DNA of 64,000 nucleotides from Devosia limi DSM 17137. Its GTDB lineage: Bacteria > Pseudomonadota > Alphaproteobacteria > Rhizobiales > Devosiaceae. Under the pieces are notes generated by a model. The model worked only from the letters and a program-made list of their open reading frames with translations, was not told where the DNA came from and searched no databases. Both the position numbers and the translations under genes were made by a program. Shown here one piece after another: positions 43,240 through 51,009 of the stretch (positions within the stretch are counted from its first letter, which is position 1; every line of letters starts with the position of its first letter). The stretch covers positions 1-64,000 of the forward strand of contig NZ_FQVC01000010.1 in NCBI RefSeq assembly GCF_900128975.1, in the 5' to 3' direction.

Positions 43240-43983
43240 TTAGTTCATGTGCATTCCGCCGTTCACGTCAATCGACGAGCCGGTTATGTACGAAGACATG
43301 TCGGAGGCGAGAAAGACGCAGGCGGATGCGACGTCGGAAGGCTGGCCAAACCGGCCAAGGGGAATGGTTGGCAACACCCTGTCAGTGATTTGCTGGGTGT
43401 AGAAGTCTTTCGTCATCCGGGACATAATAACGCCCGGGTTTATTGAGTTTATCCTGATGCCAGATGGAGATACGTCTCTTGCTATGGCCTTGACCAAGCT
43501 GGAGACACCGCCTTTTGACGCTGCATAATGGGGACCGCCCATTAAGCCGCCGCCGCGTTGTGCGGCGATCGAGGCGATACAGATGATCGAAGCGCCAGAA
43601 GTCATGAGCGCAAGCGCCTGCTGCGTAACGATCAAGGTACCGCGCAGATTGACGTCCATGATGGCGTCATAGTCCTCGCGGGTGATATCGACCGTTTTTC
43701 GGGGCTGCGTGATGCCGGCATTGTTGAGCAGGATATCAAGGCTGCCAAAATGCTGGCTGGCATGGCTGAACACTTTACGGACGCTGTCTTCGGAGCGAAC
43801 GTCGGCACAGATGTAGGAAGCCATCTCGCCCAGCGATGTCGAAGCATCCACCAGTTGCTCTTCGTTGATGTCGACGAGCAGAACACGTGCCCCCTGGGAG
43901 ATGAAGGCTTCTGCAGCGGCGAAGCCAATGCCTTCGGGGTTGCCCGCACCGGTGACGACGGCCGTTTTGCCGTTGAGTAACAT
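43240..43983 (-). CDS. Short-chain dehydrogenase/reductase (SDR)
   Basis: The 247-residue protein is a classical SDR: cofactor motif 'TGAGNPEGIGFAAAEAF' (a longer glycine loop than usual, about 11-27), 'NNAGITQ' (about 88), catalytic Ser in 'SIICIASIAAQRG', Tyr-x-x-x-Lys in 'HYAASKGGVSSLVKAIA' (about 153-157), and a C-terminal 'GSSIDVNGGMHMN'. An Asp after the second strand ('LLVDINEEQ') suggests NAD rather than NADP. It lies between the TRAP binding-protein and cupin genes and likely oxidises the imported hydroxy acid or polyol. Confidence 0.88.
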   Translation of the reverse strand: MLLNGKTAVVTGAGNPEGIGFAAAEAFISQGARVLLVDINEEQLVDASTSLGEMASYICADVRSEDSVRKVFSHASQHFGSLDILLNNAGITQPRKTVDITREDYDAIMDVNLRGTLIVTQQALALMTSGASIICIASIAAQRGGGLMGGPHYAASKGGVSSLVKAIARDVSPSGIRINSINPGVIMSRMTKDFYTQQITDRVLPTIPLGRFGQPSDVASACVFLASDMSSYITGSSIDVNGGMHMN

Positions 43984-44038
43984 TCTTGCTTCCTAAGAAA
44001 AAATGAGAGCGGGGCTTCGCGCGAAGGAGCAAAAGCTT

Positions 44039-44067
44039 GGGCTCTCCCTAGTCGTCAGGGAAAGCCC
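44039..44067 (-). promoter_or_regulatory. Intercistronic hairpin after dctP
   Basis: On the minus strand, GGGCTTTCCCT and AGGGAGAGCCC pair around a 7-base loop (plus-strand arms 44039-44049 and 44057-44067; ten of eleven pairs match, plus one wobble). It lies just past the dctP stop and ahead of the SDR gene. A short CTTTTG follows, so partial termination is possible. It matches the pattern at the other binding-protein genes. Confidence 0.6.
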
Positions 44068-44073
44068 TGTGCA

Positions 44074-45078
44074 TTACTGAGCCGTTGCGCCCTTGGCGAC
44101 TTCAGCATTGAAATCTTCGACGAGTTGCGCATCGAGCCTCGAGGTCACCTGGTCCACAACCGGCTTCACCGCATCGCGGAATTCCTGCAATGCCTCTTCC
44201 GAGATCACGCTGAGCTCCATGCCCTGCTCCTGCAGGTAGGTCAGAGTTTCTTCGCTCGATGCGTTGATGATTTCGCGGTTGTAGGCAGACGACTCGTCGC
44301 AAGCCTCCTGCACAGCGGCCTGCTGGTCTGCGTCAAGACCATCCCAAAATGCCTTGCTGCTGAACACTACCGAGAGTGTGGTGAAATGCTTGGTCTCGGT
44401 GATGTAATCCTGCACTTCGTAGAAGGAACTGGCACGGGTGACGTCGTTGGCAATCTCGTTGCCGTCGATAGCGCCGGTCTCGAGCGCCGTGAAAGTTTCC
44501 GGGAATGGCAGTGGCGTGGGATTGATCCCCATCGCCGACAGCGAGTCGATATAGACCTTGTTCTGAATGGTGCGAATGCGCAGCCCTTCAGCGTCGGACA
44601 GCTGCTGAACGGGCCGCTGGTTGTTGGTGATGTTGCGGAAACCGTAATCCCAATAGCAGAGTCCCTTGAGATTGCTGGCTTCCATCTTGTCGAGCACGGA
44701 CAGGCCCACCGGACCGCGCGAGACCGCGTCGAGCTGCTCATAACTCGAGAAGGTGAACGGCAGCTGGAACAGATCGAACTCGGGCACCAAAGCGGCAAGG
44801 CCTGCAGTGGTAGTCACCGACATTTCAACGATGCCACCCTGGGCCGAAGAAATTGACTGGATTTCATTGCCAAGCTGAGCATCGGGAAAACCGCGTACGG
44901 TCACACTGCCGTCGGTCTTCTCGCTCACTAGGTCCGCAAAGTGCGCCACGGTCCGGCCCATCGTGCTTTCGCTGGAGACCGGGTAGCTGAATTTGATCGT
45001 CTGAGCTGCAGCTGGAAGCGCAGTGGCCACCAGAATGGCGACTGCGGCGCAAGCCGCCGTTGTTTTAATCCTTGGCAT
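44074..45078 (-). CDS. dctP: TRAP transporter solute-binding protein (DctP)
   Basis: The 334-residue protein begins with a signal peptide (MPRIKTTAACAAVAILVA, cut after 'PAAAQ', about residue 26) followed by a DctP fold: 'IKFSYPVSSESTMGRTVAHFADLVSEKT' in pieces, 'FPDAQLGNEIQSISSAQGG' and 'LRIRTIQNKVYIDSLSAMGINPTPLPFPETFTALETGAIDGNEI' in pieces (about 150-195). The arginine of the 'LRIRTI' block is the usual carboxylate anchor in TRAP proteins, so the ligand is probably an organic acid. It is the first gene of the minus-strand operon. Confidence 0.92.
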   Translation of the reverse strand: MPRIKTTAACAAVAILVATALPAAAQTIKFSYPVSSESTMGRTVAHFADLVSEKTDGSVTVRGFPDAQLGNEIQSISSAQGGIVEMSVTTTAGLAALVPEFDLFQLPFTFSSYEQLDAVSRGPVGLSVLDKMEASNLKGLCYWDYGFRNITNNQRPVQQLSDAEGLRIRTIQNKVYIDSLSAMGINPTPLPFPETFTALETGAIDGNEIANDVTRASSFYEVQDYITETKHFTTLSVVFSSKAFWDGLDADQQAAVQEACDESSAYNREIINASSEETLTYLQEQGMELSVISEEALQEFRDAVKPVVDQVTSRLDAQLVEDFNAEVAKGATAQ

Positions 45079-45136
45079 TTCTTCTCACTCCCTTAACGGT
45101 TGGCGGCGGCGTTTGCTCGCCGCTCCTGTCAGAAAA

Positions 45137-45157
45137 TTGTCTCAAATGGTGAGACAA
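45137..45157. promoter_or_regulatory. Inverted-repeat operator between the divergent TRAP and SDR operons
   Basis: TTGTCTCA (45137-45144) and TGAGACAA (45150-45157) are perfect 8-bp arms around AATGG. They lie 59 bases upstream of dctP and about 125 bases upstream of the plus-strand SDR gene, inside the only divergent promoter region of this cassette. It is the best candidate binding site for the IclR regulator encoded at the end of the TRAP operon and would let one protein control both directions. Confidence 0.65.
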
Positions 45158-45280
45158 GTCAACCAGGGTGAAATTGAATGTGTAAGTTCCTTCTGCGGTA
45201 CAACCGTCCTGTTGGCAGACTTATTTGGAAGGTGTTTTTTGGAAAAAATCACATAGTGATAATTTCTTGACGATCGGGAG

Positions 45281-46066
45281 TTGACGCGATTAAGTCTTTG
45301 GAAAAACGCGCCAAAGGCAGTGGGAGGGTTTCAACTGACCAAAAGCAACATCTATGATCTTGGCGGCCGTCGGGTCGTCATCGCTGGAGGTGGCGGGCAG
45401 ATCGGGCAGGCCATCGCCTTGCGTATGCAAGAGCACGGCGCGGCAGTGGAGGTTTGGGATCTGACGTTTCCTGGGCCATGCTCGGGCACAGCACGTAGGG
45501 TGGACGTCACCGATGCTGCTGCGGTCGGGGCCGCCATGGACGCGGCTGTTGCGGCAATGGGCGGTGTTGATGCTCTGGTCTACGCAGTCGGCGCCACCGG
45601 CCCAACCAAGCTCACGCAACAGTACACAGCCGACGAGTGGAAACGGCTTATCGACATAAATCTCAATGGGGCGTTCAACTGCATCCAGTCAGCGCTGGAA
45701 TGCTTTGATGCCGAAGCACCCAGCCATATCGTCACGATCGCTTCTATTGCCGGTAAGGAGGGCAATCCCAGGATGGCGGCTTATTCTGCCGCCAAGGCCG
45801 GCCTGATCGCCCTTACAAAGTCTGTCGGCCGCGAATTGGCACACACGAGAACGCGCACCCACGCCATCGCCCCTGCGCTCATCGACACCAACCTCCTAAA
45901 ACAAATGAAGCCTGAGATCGTGGCGCAGAACATGGCCAAGATTCCCATGGGTCGAGCGGGTACGCCCGGTGAGGTGGCAGAACTCGCAGCGTGGCTGATT
46001 TCGCCGGGATGCACCTTCACGACCGGCGCGGTGCATGACCTTTCGGGCGGCCGCGCAACCTACTAG
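45281..46066 (+). CDS. SDR-family oxidoreductase, paralogue of the gene at 54603
   Basis: The 261-residue frame is an SDR: 'VVIAGGGGQIGQAIALRMQEHGA' (about 31-53), 'SIAGKEGNPRMAAYSAAKAGLIALTKSVGREL' in pieces (Tyr-x-x-x-Lys), and the ending 'GAVHDLSGGRATY'. The start is unclear. TTG 45281 is the longest, but a GGGAGG at 45322-45327 stands seven bases before a CTG (45335), where homologues begin, so a rare CTG start or the GTG at 45320 are alternatives. The 54603 protein has the same tail and 'IAGKEGNP' block. It is the first gene of a four-gene plus-strand operon. Confidence 0.83.
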   Translation: MTRLSLWKNAPKAVGGFQLTKSNIYDLGGRRVVIAGGGGQIGQAIALRMQEHGAAVEVWDLTFPGPCSGTARRVDVTDAAAVGAAMDAAVAAMGGVDALVYAVGATGPTKLTQQYTADEWKRLIDINLNGAFNCIQSALECFDAEAPSHIVTIASIAGKEGNPRMAAYSAAKAGLIALTKSVGRELAHTRTRTHAIAPALIDTNLLKQMKPEIVAQNMAKIPMGRAGTPGEVAELAAWLISPGCTFTTGAVHDLSGGRATY

Positions 46067-46074
46067 GAGCTTTC

Positions 46075-46860
46075 ATGAACCTTAAGAACAAGACAGCTGT
46101 CGTCACTGGCGCAGCGCGCGGCCAAGGACTGGCCGAGGCCAAACTGCTGGCAGAGAAAGGGGCGTCAGTTATCATCTGCGACGTCCTTGAAGCGGAGGGC
46201 CGAGAGGCAGCGAACACGCTTGTGTCGGGAGGATTGGATATCCGGTTTGCCCGGCTCGATGTTGCTCTTGAGGATGACTGGGACCGCGTTGCAGACCTGG
46301 TTCGGGAGCAGTCGGACTCCCTTGAAATTCTCGTCAACAATGCCGGCATCATCAATAGAAGCTCGATTGCAGATACCTCATTGGAGGCATGGTCGAGGCT
46401 CATGAGCATCAATGTCACCGGCGCATTTCTTGGCATCAAGAAATTGGCCCCGTTGCTTGGCTTGCGCGGCGGCGCCGTGGTGAACATATCGTCCAACAGC
46501 GCATTTTCGGCCCATTACGATCCCGGCTACACCGCCAGCAAATGGGCTCTGAGGGGGCTAACGCGAGCCGCCGCAATGGAGTTCGCCGGCCAGAAAATCC
46601 GAGTGAATGCGGTTTGTCCCGGGCTGGTGCTGACCGATCTGAACGCTGAGGCGCCCCATCTCAAGCCAATGATTGAAATGACCCCCCTCAAGCGCGCTGC
46701 AAGTGTAGACGAGATTGCGTATCTCGTCGCCTATCTGGTCAGCGACGAAGCATCCTTCGTCACCGGCGAGGACTTTGTCATCGATGGTGGCTTCACCGCT
46801 GGGGCCGCTTATCGGAGGGTCTCCGAAGAGGCAGGTCTGCAGCGGGACCGGGACCATTGA
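46075..46860 (+). CDS. Short-chain dehydrogenase/reductase
   Basis: The 261-residue SDR has 'AVVTGAARGQGLAEAKLLAEKGA' at about 9-31, 'NNAGIINRSSI' (about 88), Ser in 'VVNISSNSAFSAHYDPGYTASKWALRGL' with Tyr and Lys (about 153-157), and 'VCPGLVLTDLN'. The 'CDVLEAEG' after strand 2 suggests NAD preference. AGGAG stands right before the ATG. It is distinct in sequence from the preceding SDR, so the operon encodes two different dehydrogenation steps. The next gene starts inside its stop codon. Confidence 0.88.
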   Translation: MNLKNKTAVVTGAARGQGLAEAKLLAEKGASVIICDVLEAEGREAANTLVSGGLDIRFARLDVALEDDWDRVADLVREQSDSLEILVNNAGIINRSSIADTSLEAWSRLMSINVTGAFLGIKKLAPLLGLRGGAVVNISSNSAFSAHYDPGYTASKWALRGLTRAAAMEFAGQKIRVNAVCPGLVLTDLNAEAPHLKPMIEMTPLKRAASVDEIAYLVAYLVSDEASFVTGEDFVIDGGFTAGAAYRRVSEEAGLQRDRDH

Positions 46861-47171
46861 TCGTCGAGGAGCGGACTTACCGCATAAAGGCAGGACAGTT
46901 GAATGCCTATCTGGCTCTCTACGACAGCGGGCCGCGTGCGCTGCAGGAATTCTTCCTGGGCAATTTGATCGGCTATTTCACCACGGAATCCGGCGACCTC
47001 AGCAATCTGGTCCATCTGTGGGGTTATGCCGATTTCACGCAGCGGCAAGAGCGGCGTGATAGGCTGGCCGCCGAACCGGTCTGGCAGCAGTACCTAGTCC
47101 AGTGCACGCCACTGATCCTCAAAATGGAAAACCGCTTTTTGACGCCCCTGGCGTTTTCACCACTTCGCTGA
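46857..47171 (+). CDS. NIPSNAP-family protein
   Basis: A 104-residue protein starting with TTG at 46857, overlapping the SDR stop (TTGA). It has the NIPSNAP pattern: 'IVEERTYRIKAGQLNAYLALYDSGP' (about 2-26), 'LGNLIGYFTTESGDLSNLVHLWGYADFTQRQERRDRL' in pieces, then 'EPVWQQYL'. The fold is a ferredoxin-like dimer. NIPSNAP proteins often lie next to dehydrogenases and hydrolases in catabolic operons, but no reaction is firmly established for bacterial members. Here it separates two SDRs from an FAH-family protein. Confidence 0.82.
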   Translation: MIVEERTYRIKAGQLNAYLALYDSGPRALQEFFLGNLIGYFTTESGDLSNLVHLWGYADFTQRQERRDRLAAEPVWQQYLVQCTPLILKMENRFLTPLAFSPLR

Positions 47172-47200
47172 ACTGCACCCCTATCCATCGGATCACGACA

Positions 47201-48067
47201 ATGAAATTGGCTACTCTTCTCGTCAGATCGCTTAAGCACGTCGCCGTGTTGGAGGGTGATGAGTATATTCTGCTCGACCAGCAGGCCGGGGACCTTTCTG
47301 AGCTTGCCGGCCTGAGCGTCACTGAGCTGGAAAAACTGAAGGCAGCGTCGATCGAGCGGGTCTCGGCTACCGACGCGCAGTTCCTGGCGCCCATCCAGCG
47401 TTTCCGCCGTGACGTTCTTTGCACGGGCTGGAACTACTGGGATCATTTCGAGGAAGGGATTGGTCGTCGTGAAGGTCAGGAAGTCGAGCGACCGACCGCG
47501 CCTACGTTCTTCACCAAGGCCCCAAATTCTCTTACCGGACCTTATGACGATATTCCCCTCGATCTGTCCCTGTCCGAGAAGTGGGACTATGAAGGCGAAA
47601 TGGCGATCGTCATTGGGCGCGAAGGATGCTCGATCAAGGCCGAAAAGGCGATGGAGCATGTGTTTGGTTATATGCTGGCCAACGATGTGTCACAGCGCGA
47701 CCTGCAGCGCCGGCATGGCGGACAGTGGCTCAAGGGAAAAAGCCTCGATCGATGCAGCCCGATCGGGCCCTATATTGCCACCGCAGACGAGATCGACCTT
47801 TCCGAGGTCAGAATCGAGACCAGAGTGAACGGCGCTCTCAGACAATCCGCCTCGACCCGGCAAATGGCATTTTCGCTCGAAGAACTCATCGCCGAATTGT
47901 CCTTTGGTATGACCTTATTTCCAGGCGACGTCATCCTGACCGGCACACCAAGCGGCATTGGAATGGCCCGAAATCCGCCAGAATTTTTGCAGCCCGGCGA
48001 CGAAATCGTTATTACTGCAACCGGCCTTGGAGAGCTGCGTAATCGCTGTCGAAATATGGCGAACTAA
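47201..48067 (+). CDS. Fumarylacetoacetate hydrolase-family protein
   Basis: I start at ATG 47201 since the longer frame (to 47102) overlaps the NIPSNAP gene and lacks any signal; the ribosome site here is weak. The 288-residue protein has a short N-terminal domain and an FAH catalytic domain (about 75-285): 'LCTGWNYWDHFEEG', 'FFTKAPNSLTGPYDDI', the metal acids in 'WDYEGEMAIVIG', 'GYMLANDVSQRDLQRRHGGQWLKGKSLDRCSPIGPYI' in pieces and 'ILTGTPSGIG'. Members hydrolyse, hydrate or decarboxylate 2,4-dioxo or 2-oxo acids. It probably ends the pathway that the two SDRs begin, as in non-phosphorylative sugar routes. Confidence 0.87.
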   Translation: MKLATLLVRSLKHVAVLEGDEYILLDQQAGDLSELAGLSVTELEKLKAASIERVSATDAQFLAPIQRFRRDVLCTGWNYWDHFEEGIGRREGQEVERPTAPTFFTKAPNSLTGPYDDIPLDLSLSEKWDYEGEMAIVIGREGCSIKAEKAMEHVFGYMLANDVSQRDLQRRHGGQWLKGKSLDRCSPIGPYIATADEIDLSEVRIETRVNGALRQSASTRQMAFSLEELIAELSFGMTLFPGDVILTGTPSGIGMARNPPEFLQPGDEIVITATGLGELRNRCRNMAN

Positions 48068-48189
48068 GCCTACGGCTGGACAGCTTCATTCAATAGATCG
48101 ACCTTGGATCGCCGGTTATCAGATGATGCATTGCTAGGTGGAGAATGATGAACTGGCCCAAAGTTCGCTGATATTTCCAGAAGATGGTG

Positions 48190-48296
48190 TATCGCGGCGG
48201 CTGCGGCACGATCGGAGATCGGGAGGCTGCAGCCCCTTCGTATACGATGCTGGCGAGGTCGCACCTGGCCTCGGCATCGAGGGAAGGAGCGAGGCG
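48190..48296 (+). ncRNA. Candidate IS110 bridge-type RNA in the left end
   Basis: In IS110-group elements a structured RNA encoded in the non-coding end upstream of the recombinase guides target choice. The stretch before this recombinase can fold. CGATC (48209-48213) and GATCG (48217-48221) form a hairpin nested inside GGCTGC (48199-48204) pairing with GCAGCC (48229-48234). This is suggestive only; target- and donor-binding loops could not be matched without knowing the insertion site. Confidence 0.35.
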
Positions 48297-49337
48297 ATGG
48301 CTTATTTCGTGGGACTGGACGTGTCGGTCAAGGAGACGGCGGTGTGCGTCGTCGATGAGACCGGAAAGGTAATATGTGAGCAGAAGGTGCCGTCCGAGCC
48401 AGACGACATCGTCACGCTGCTGACGTCGATTGGCGAGGACTATGGCCGGGTAGGGATCGAGGCCGGGCCGTTGTCGCAGTGGCTGGTCAACGGCATGGCG
48501 GAAGCCGGTCTGCCCGTGATCTGCGTCGAGACCCGCCACATGAAGTCGCTGCTGAAGGCGCAGCAAATCAACAAGTCCGACCGGCACGACGCGCGCGGCA
48601 TTGCCCAGATGATGCGCGTGGGCCTGTTCAAACCGGTGCATGTGAAGACGTTGGCCAGCCAAGAAAAGCGCATGCTGCTGACGGCGCGCAAGCTGGTGCA
48701 GCGCAAGATGCTCGACGTCGATGCCGATCTGCGCGGCACCTTACGCAACTTCGGCCTGAAGGTCGGCGTCGTCGGACAAGCTGGATTCGAGACGCGTATC
48801 CGCGAGCTGGTCGAAAGTTTACCCCGGCTTGCCGCCATCATCGAGCCGATGCTGACCATCCGTCGCGTCATGCGCCAGGAGTTCACCAGGCTGCACAGGA
48901 TGCTGCTCGACGTCGTGCGGCGTGATCCCGTCTGCTGGCGATTGATGACGGCGCCGGGTGTCGGCGCTGTTGTTGCGCTGACCTACCGCGCGACTGTCGA
49001 CCAGCCTCAGCGCTTTGTCCATTCCAGGGCGGTGGGTGCCCATGTGGGATTGACGCCTCGTCGTCATCAGTCAGGTGAGATCGACTACGATGGCGGCATC
49101 TCAAAGTCCGGCGACACCATGCTGCGCACGATGCTGTACGAGGCCGCGCAGGTTCTGCTCACCCAGCGCGTGAAATGGTCGTGGCTGAAGGCGTGGGGCA
49201 TGCGGGTCGCGCAGCGCCGAGGCCAGCGGCGTGCCATTGTTGCTGTGGCCCGCCGCCTGGCGGTGGTCCTGCACCGGATGTGGACCGACGGGACTGACTT
49301 CCGCTGGGGCAGCGAACCCGCCGCAATTTGCGCCTGA
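48297..49337 (+). CDS. IS110-family transposase (DEDD/Ser recombinase)
   Basis: The ATG at 48297 is preceded by GGAAGGAGCGAG. The 346-residue protein has the RuvC-like DEDD domain (about 1-150): Asp in 'YFVGLDVSVKET', Glu in 'GIEAGPLSQWL', Asp pair in 'SDRHDARGIAQMM'. After a helical linker comes the C-terminal transposase_20 domain (about 215-310), with 'TAPGVGAVVALTYRATVD', 'VGLTPRRHQSGEID' and the catalytic-serine region 'GISKSGDTMLRTMLYEAA'. All key residues are present, so the protein should be active. It is different from the second IS110-like gene that follows. Confidence 0.93.
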   Translation: MAYFVGLDVSVKETAVCVVDETGKVICEQKVPSEPDDIVTLLTSIGEDYGRVGIEAGPLSQWLVNGMAEAGLPVICVETRHMKSLLKAQQINKSDRHDARGIAQMMRVGLFKPVHVKTLASQEKRMLLTARKLVQRKMLDVDADLRGTLRNFGLKVGVVGQAGFETRIRELVESLPRLAAIIEPMLTIRRVMRQEFTRLHRMLLDVVRRDPVCWRLMTAPGVGAVVALTYRATVDQPQRFVHSRAVGAHVGLTPRRHQSGEIDYDGGISKSGDTMLRTMLYEAAQVLLTQRVKWSWLKAWGMRVAQRRGQRRAIVAVARRLAVVLHRMWTDGTDFRWGSEPAAICA

Positions 49338-49733
49338 TTACCCACTTACAGGAGCTTTAACGGTTCTGCCTCGGCAGGAAAGAGGTCCTCACGGGGACGA
49401 AGGTGGCATGAGATCGTACTGGCAGCAGCCCTCCAGTTGGCAAGGGCGCCCAAAAGATTGATCCATTCCGCCTCTCTTACTCCATCTTGGGGCGGCCGCA
49501 GCGCCGACCCCGAAGAGAAGCGCGAGCCCCGTGTGTCCACCACCTCATGCCAAGCAGCAAAAGCCTAACCCAATGTGCGCCTCGTCGGCGTCGTTCTTCC
49601 AAGCCTGACAATGCCACCACTTGGCGGCAGATGACGCCGTTCGGCCCTTGACACAAACCGCGATAGAGAAGTTGCCTCTGAGATCGATGAGATTGCCGAC
49701 GCGATACGAGGTTTTGCCGCGCCTGTTGATGGC
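49338..49733. other. Non-coding stretch between the two IS110-type genes
   Basis: This holds the right end of the intact IS110 element and the eroded 5' part of the second one. From 49640 an open frame without a start (RDREVASEIDEIADAIRGFA) runs in phase into the pseudogene at 49734 and is its ancestral sequence. No other gene was seen. Confidence 0.5.
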
Positions 49734-50615
49734 GTGGCGCTGGAGACCGGCAACCTCACGCCATGGCTGAAGGCGGGGCTGCGCGCTGAAGGCTTTCGGG
49801 TTGTTGTAATGGAAGCCCGCCAGGTGAAGACGACCCTGTCGAGCCTGCGCAACAAGACCGACCGGAACGATGCACGCGGCATAGCCCAGATCCTGCGCAC
49901 CGGCTGGTACCGCGAGGTGCATGTAAGGAGCCTTGAGAGCCAGAGACTGAAGACACTGCTGGCGGCACGCAAAGCTTTGCTCCGGCGGCGGATCGACCTC
50001 GAGAACGAGGTGCGCGGACTACTCAAGGTCTACGGCTTCAAGCTGCCAGCGCAGATCTATCATGCCCGGTTCGAGGATATGGCGCGCCAGGCTGTGATGG
50101 CCGATCCAGCACTTGATGAAGCGCTTGGTCCGCTGCTGGACGCCCGCGGTCATCTTTACCGCGCGTTTCTCGAGATCGATAAGCGCGTCAGGTCCAGCGC
50201 GCATGATGATCCGGTTTGCCAACTGCTCATGCCAGCGCCGGGGGTGGGTTTTGTCGCCGCTCTGACCTTCAAGGCAGCAGTGGATGACCCCAAGCGCTTC
50301 CGGCGCTCGAAGACGGTGGCTGCCCATTTTGGGCTCACGCCCAGACGTTACCAGTCTGGCGAAAAGGATAATCCAGGCCACATATCCAAGGCCGGCGATG
50401 TCGAGGTTCGGTCCGCCCTCTTTATGGCGGCCAACACCATCATGAACGGTCGAGGCCAACCCTCGTCTTTGCGCAACTTCGGCGCCCGGCTGGCCCGGCG
50501 GAAGGGCCGCAAACGCGCGATGGTTGCGGTAGCCCGTAAACTTGCCGTTGTGCTCCATGCCATGTGGACCGACGGCACCATGTTCTGCAACGTCGAGAAG
50601 GAGGCGCTCGCCTGA
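49734..50615 (+). pseudogene. IS110-family transposase lacking its N-terminus
   Basis: The 293-residue frame from GTG 49734 begins at 'VALETGNLTPWLKAG', the catalytic Glu block of IS110 recombinases; in-phase sequence extends only to about 49640 before a stop. The first ~50 residues with the leading catalytic Asp are lost. What remains is otherwise good: 'TDRNDARGIAQILRTGWYREVH', 'PAPGVGFVAALTFKAAVDDP', 'FGLTPRRYQSGEKD' and 'GHISKAGDVEVRSALF'. It is a different IS110 subgroup from the intact copy upstream. The element is likely immobile unless helped by another. Confidence 0.82.
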
Positions 50616-51009
50616 CGATGTGATCGCCTACCAGGAAACCAGCTCTTCGTTGCAGTTCGTCCGGTGCGGACGAGGGAGCCGGGGCAAAGCCGCAAATGGC
50701 TGCTGCGCATCATAGCGCGTCTGAAAGCAAGGCACCCCGACCCGATCCGACCAATGCTTGTGGCAGCTCCGGCTCGCGCCGCTATGCCGACCACGGAAAG
50801 AAGCGTGACCCGCTAGGACGAAACGCAGTGGGAGAAGATTGGAGCTTGACCTCAATGCCCGATTAAAGAAGCTGCCATTCAACCGTTCGAACTGGAGGCA
50901 GCTCAGCGCCCATTTCGGTCGTTCAGCAGGCCCTAACCGCTCCCATAAGTGGACGCTCTGGCGACCAACCCCAGCGGCGCCATTGCCTCACGGGTGCTAT
51001 CTCATCTTC
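50616..51009. other. Non-coding stretch after the IS110 pseudogene
   Basis: The sequence just after the pseudogene is probably the element's own 3' non-coding end. No gene was recognised in the rest. The plus-strand frame at 50839-51039 has no domain and no ribosome site. Confidence 0.4.

Larger units (their letters stand above)
48110..49380 (+). mobile_element. IS110-family element, apparently intact (ends approximate)
   Basis: A complete IS110-type recombinase gene is flanked by about 190 bases of structured non-coding DNA upstream and a short tail downstream. IS110-family elements lack terminal inverted repeats, so the ends given are estimates based on where coding sequence of the neighbours stops. 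Comparison with an empty site would be needed to fix them. Confidence 0.6.
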
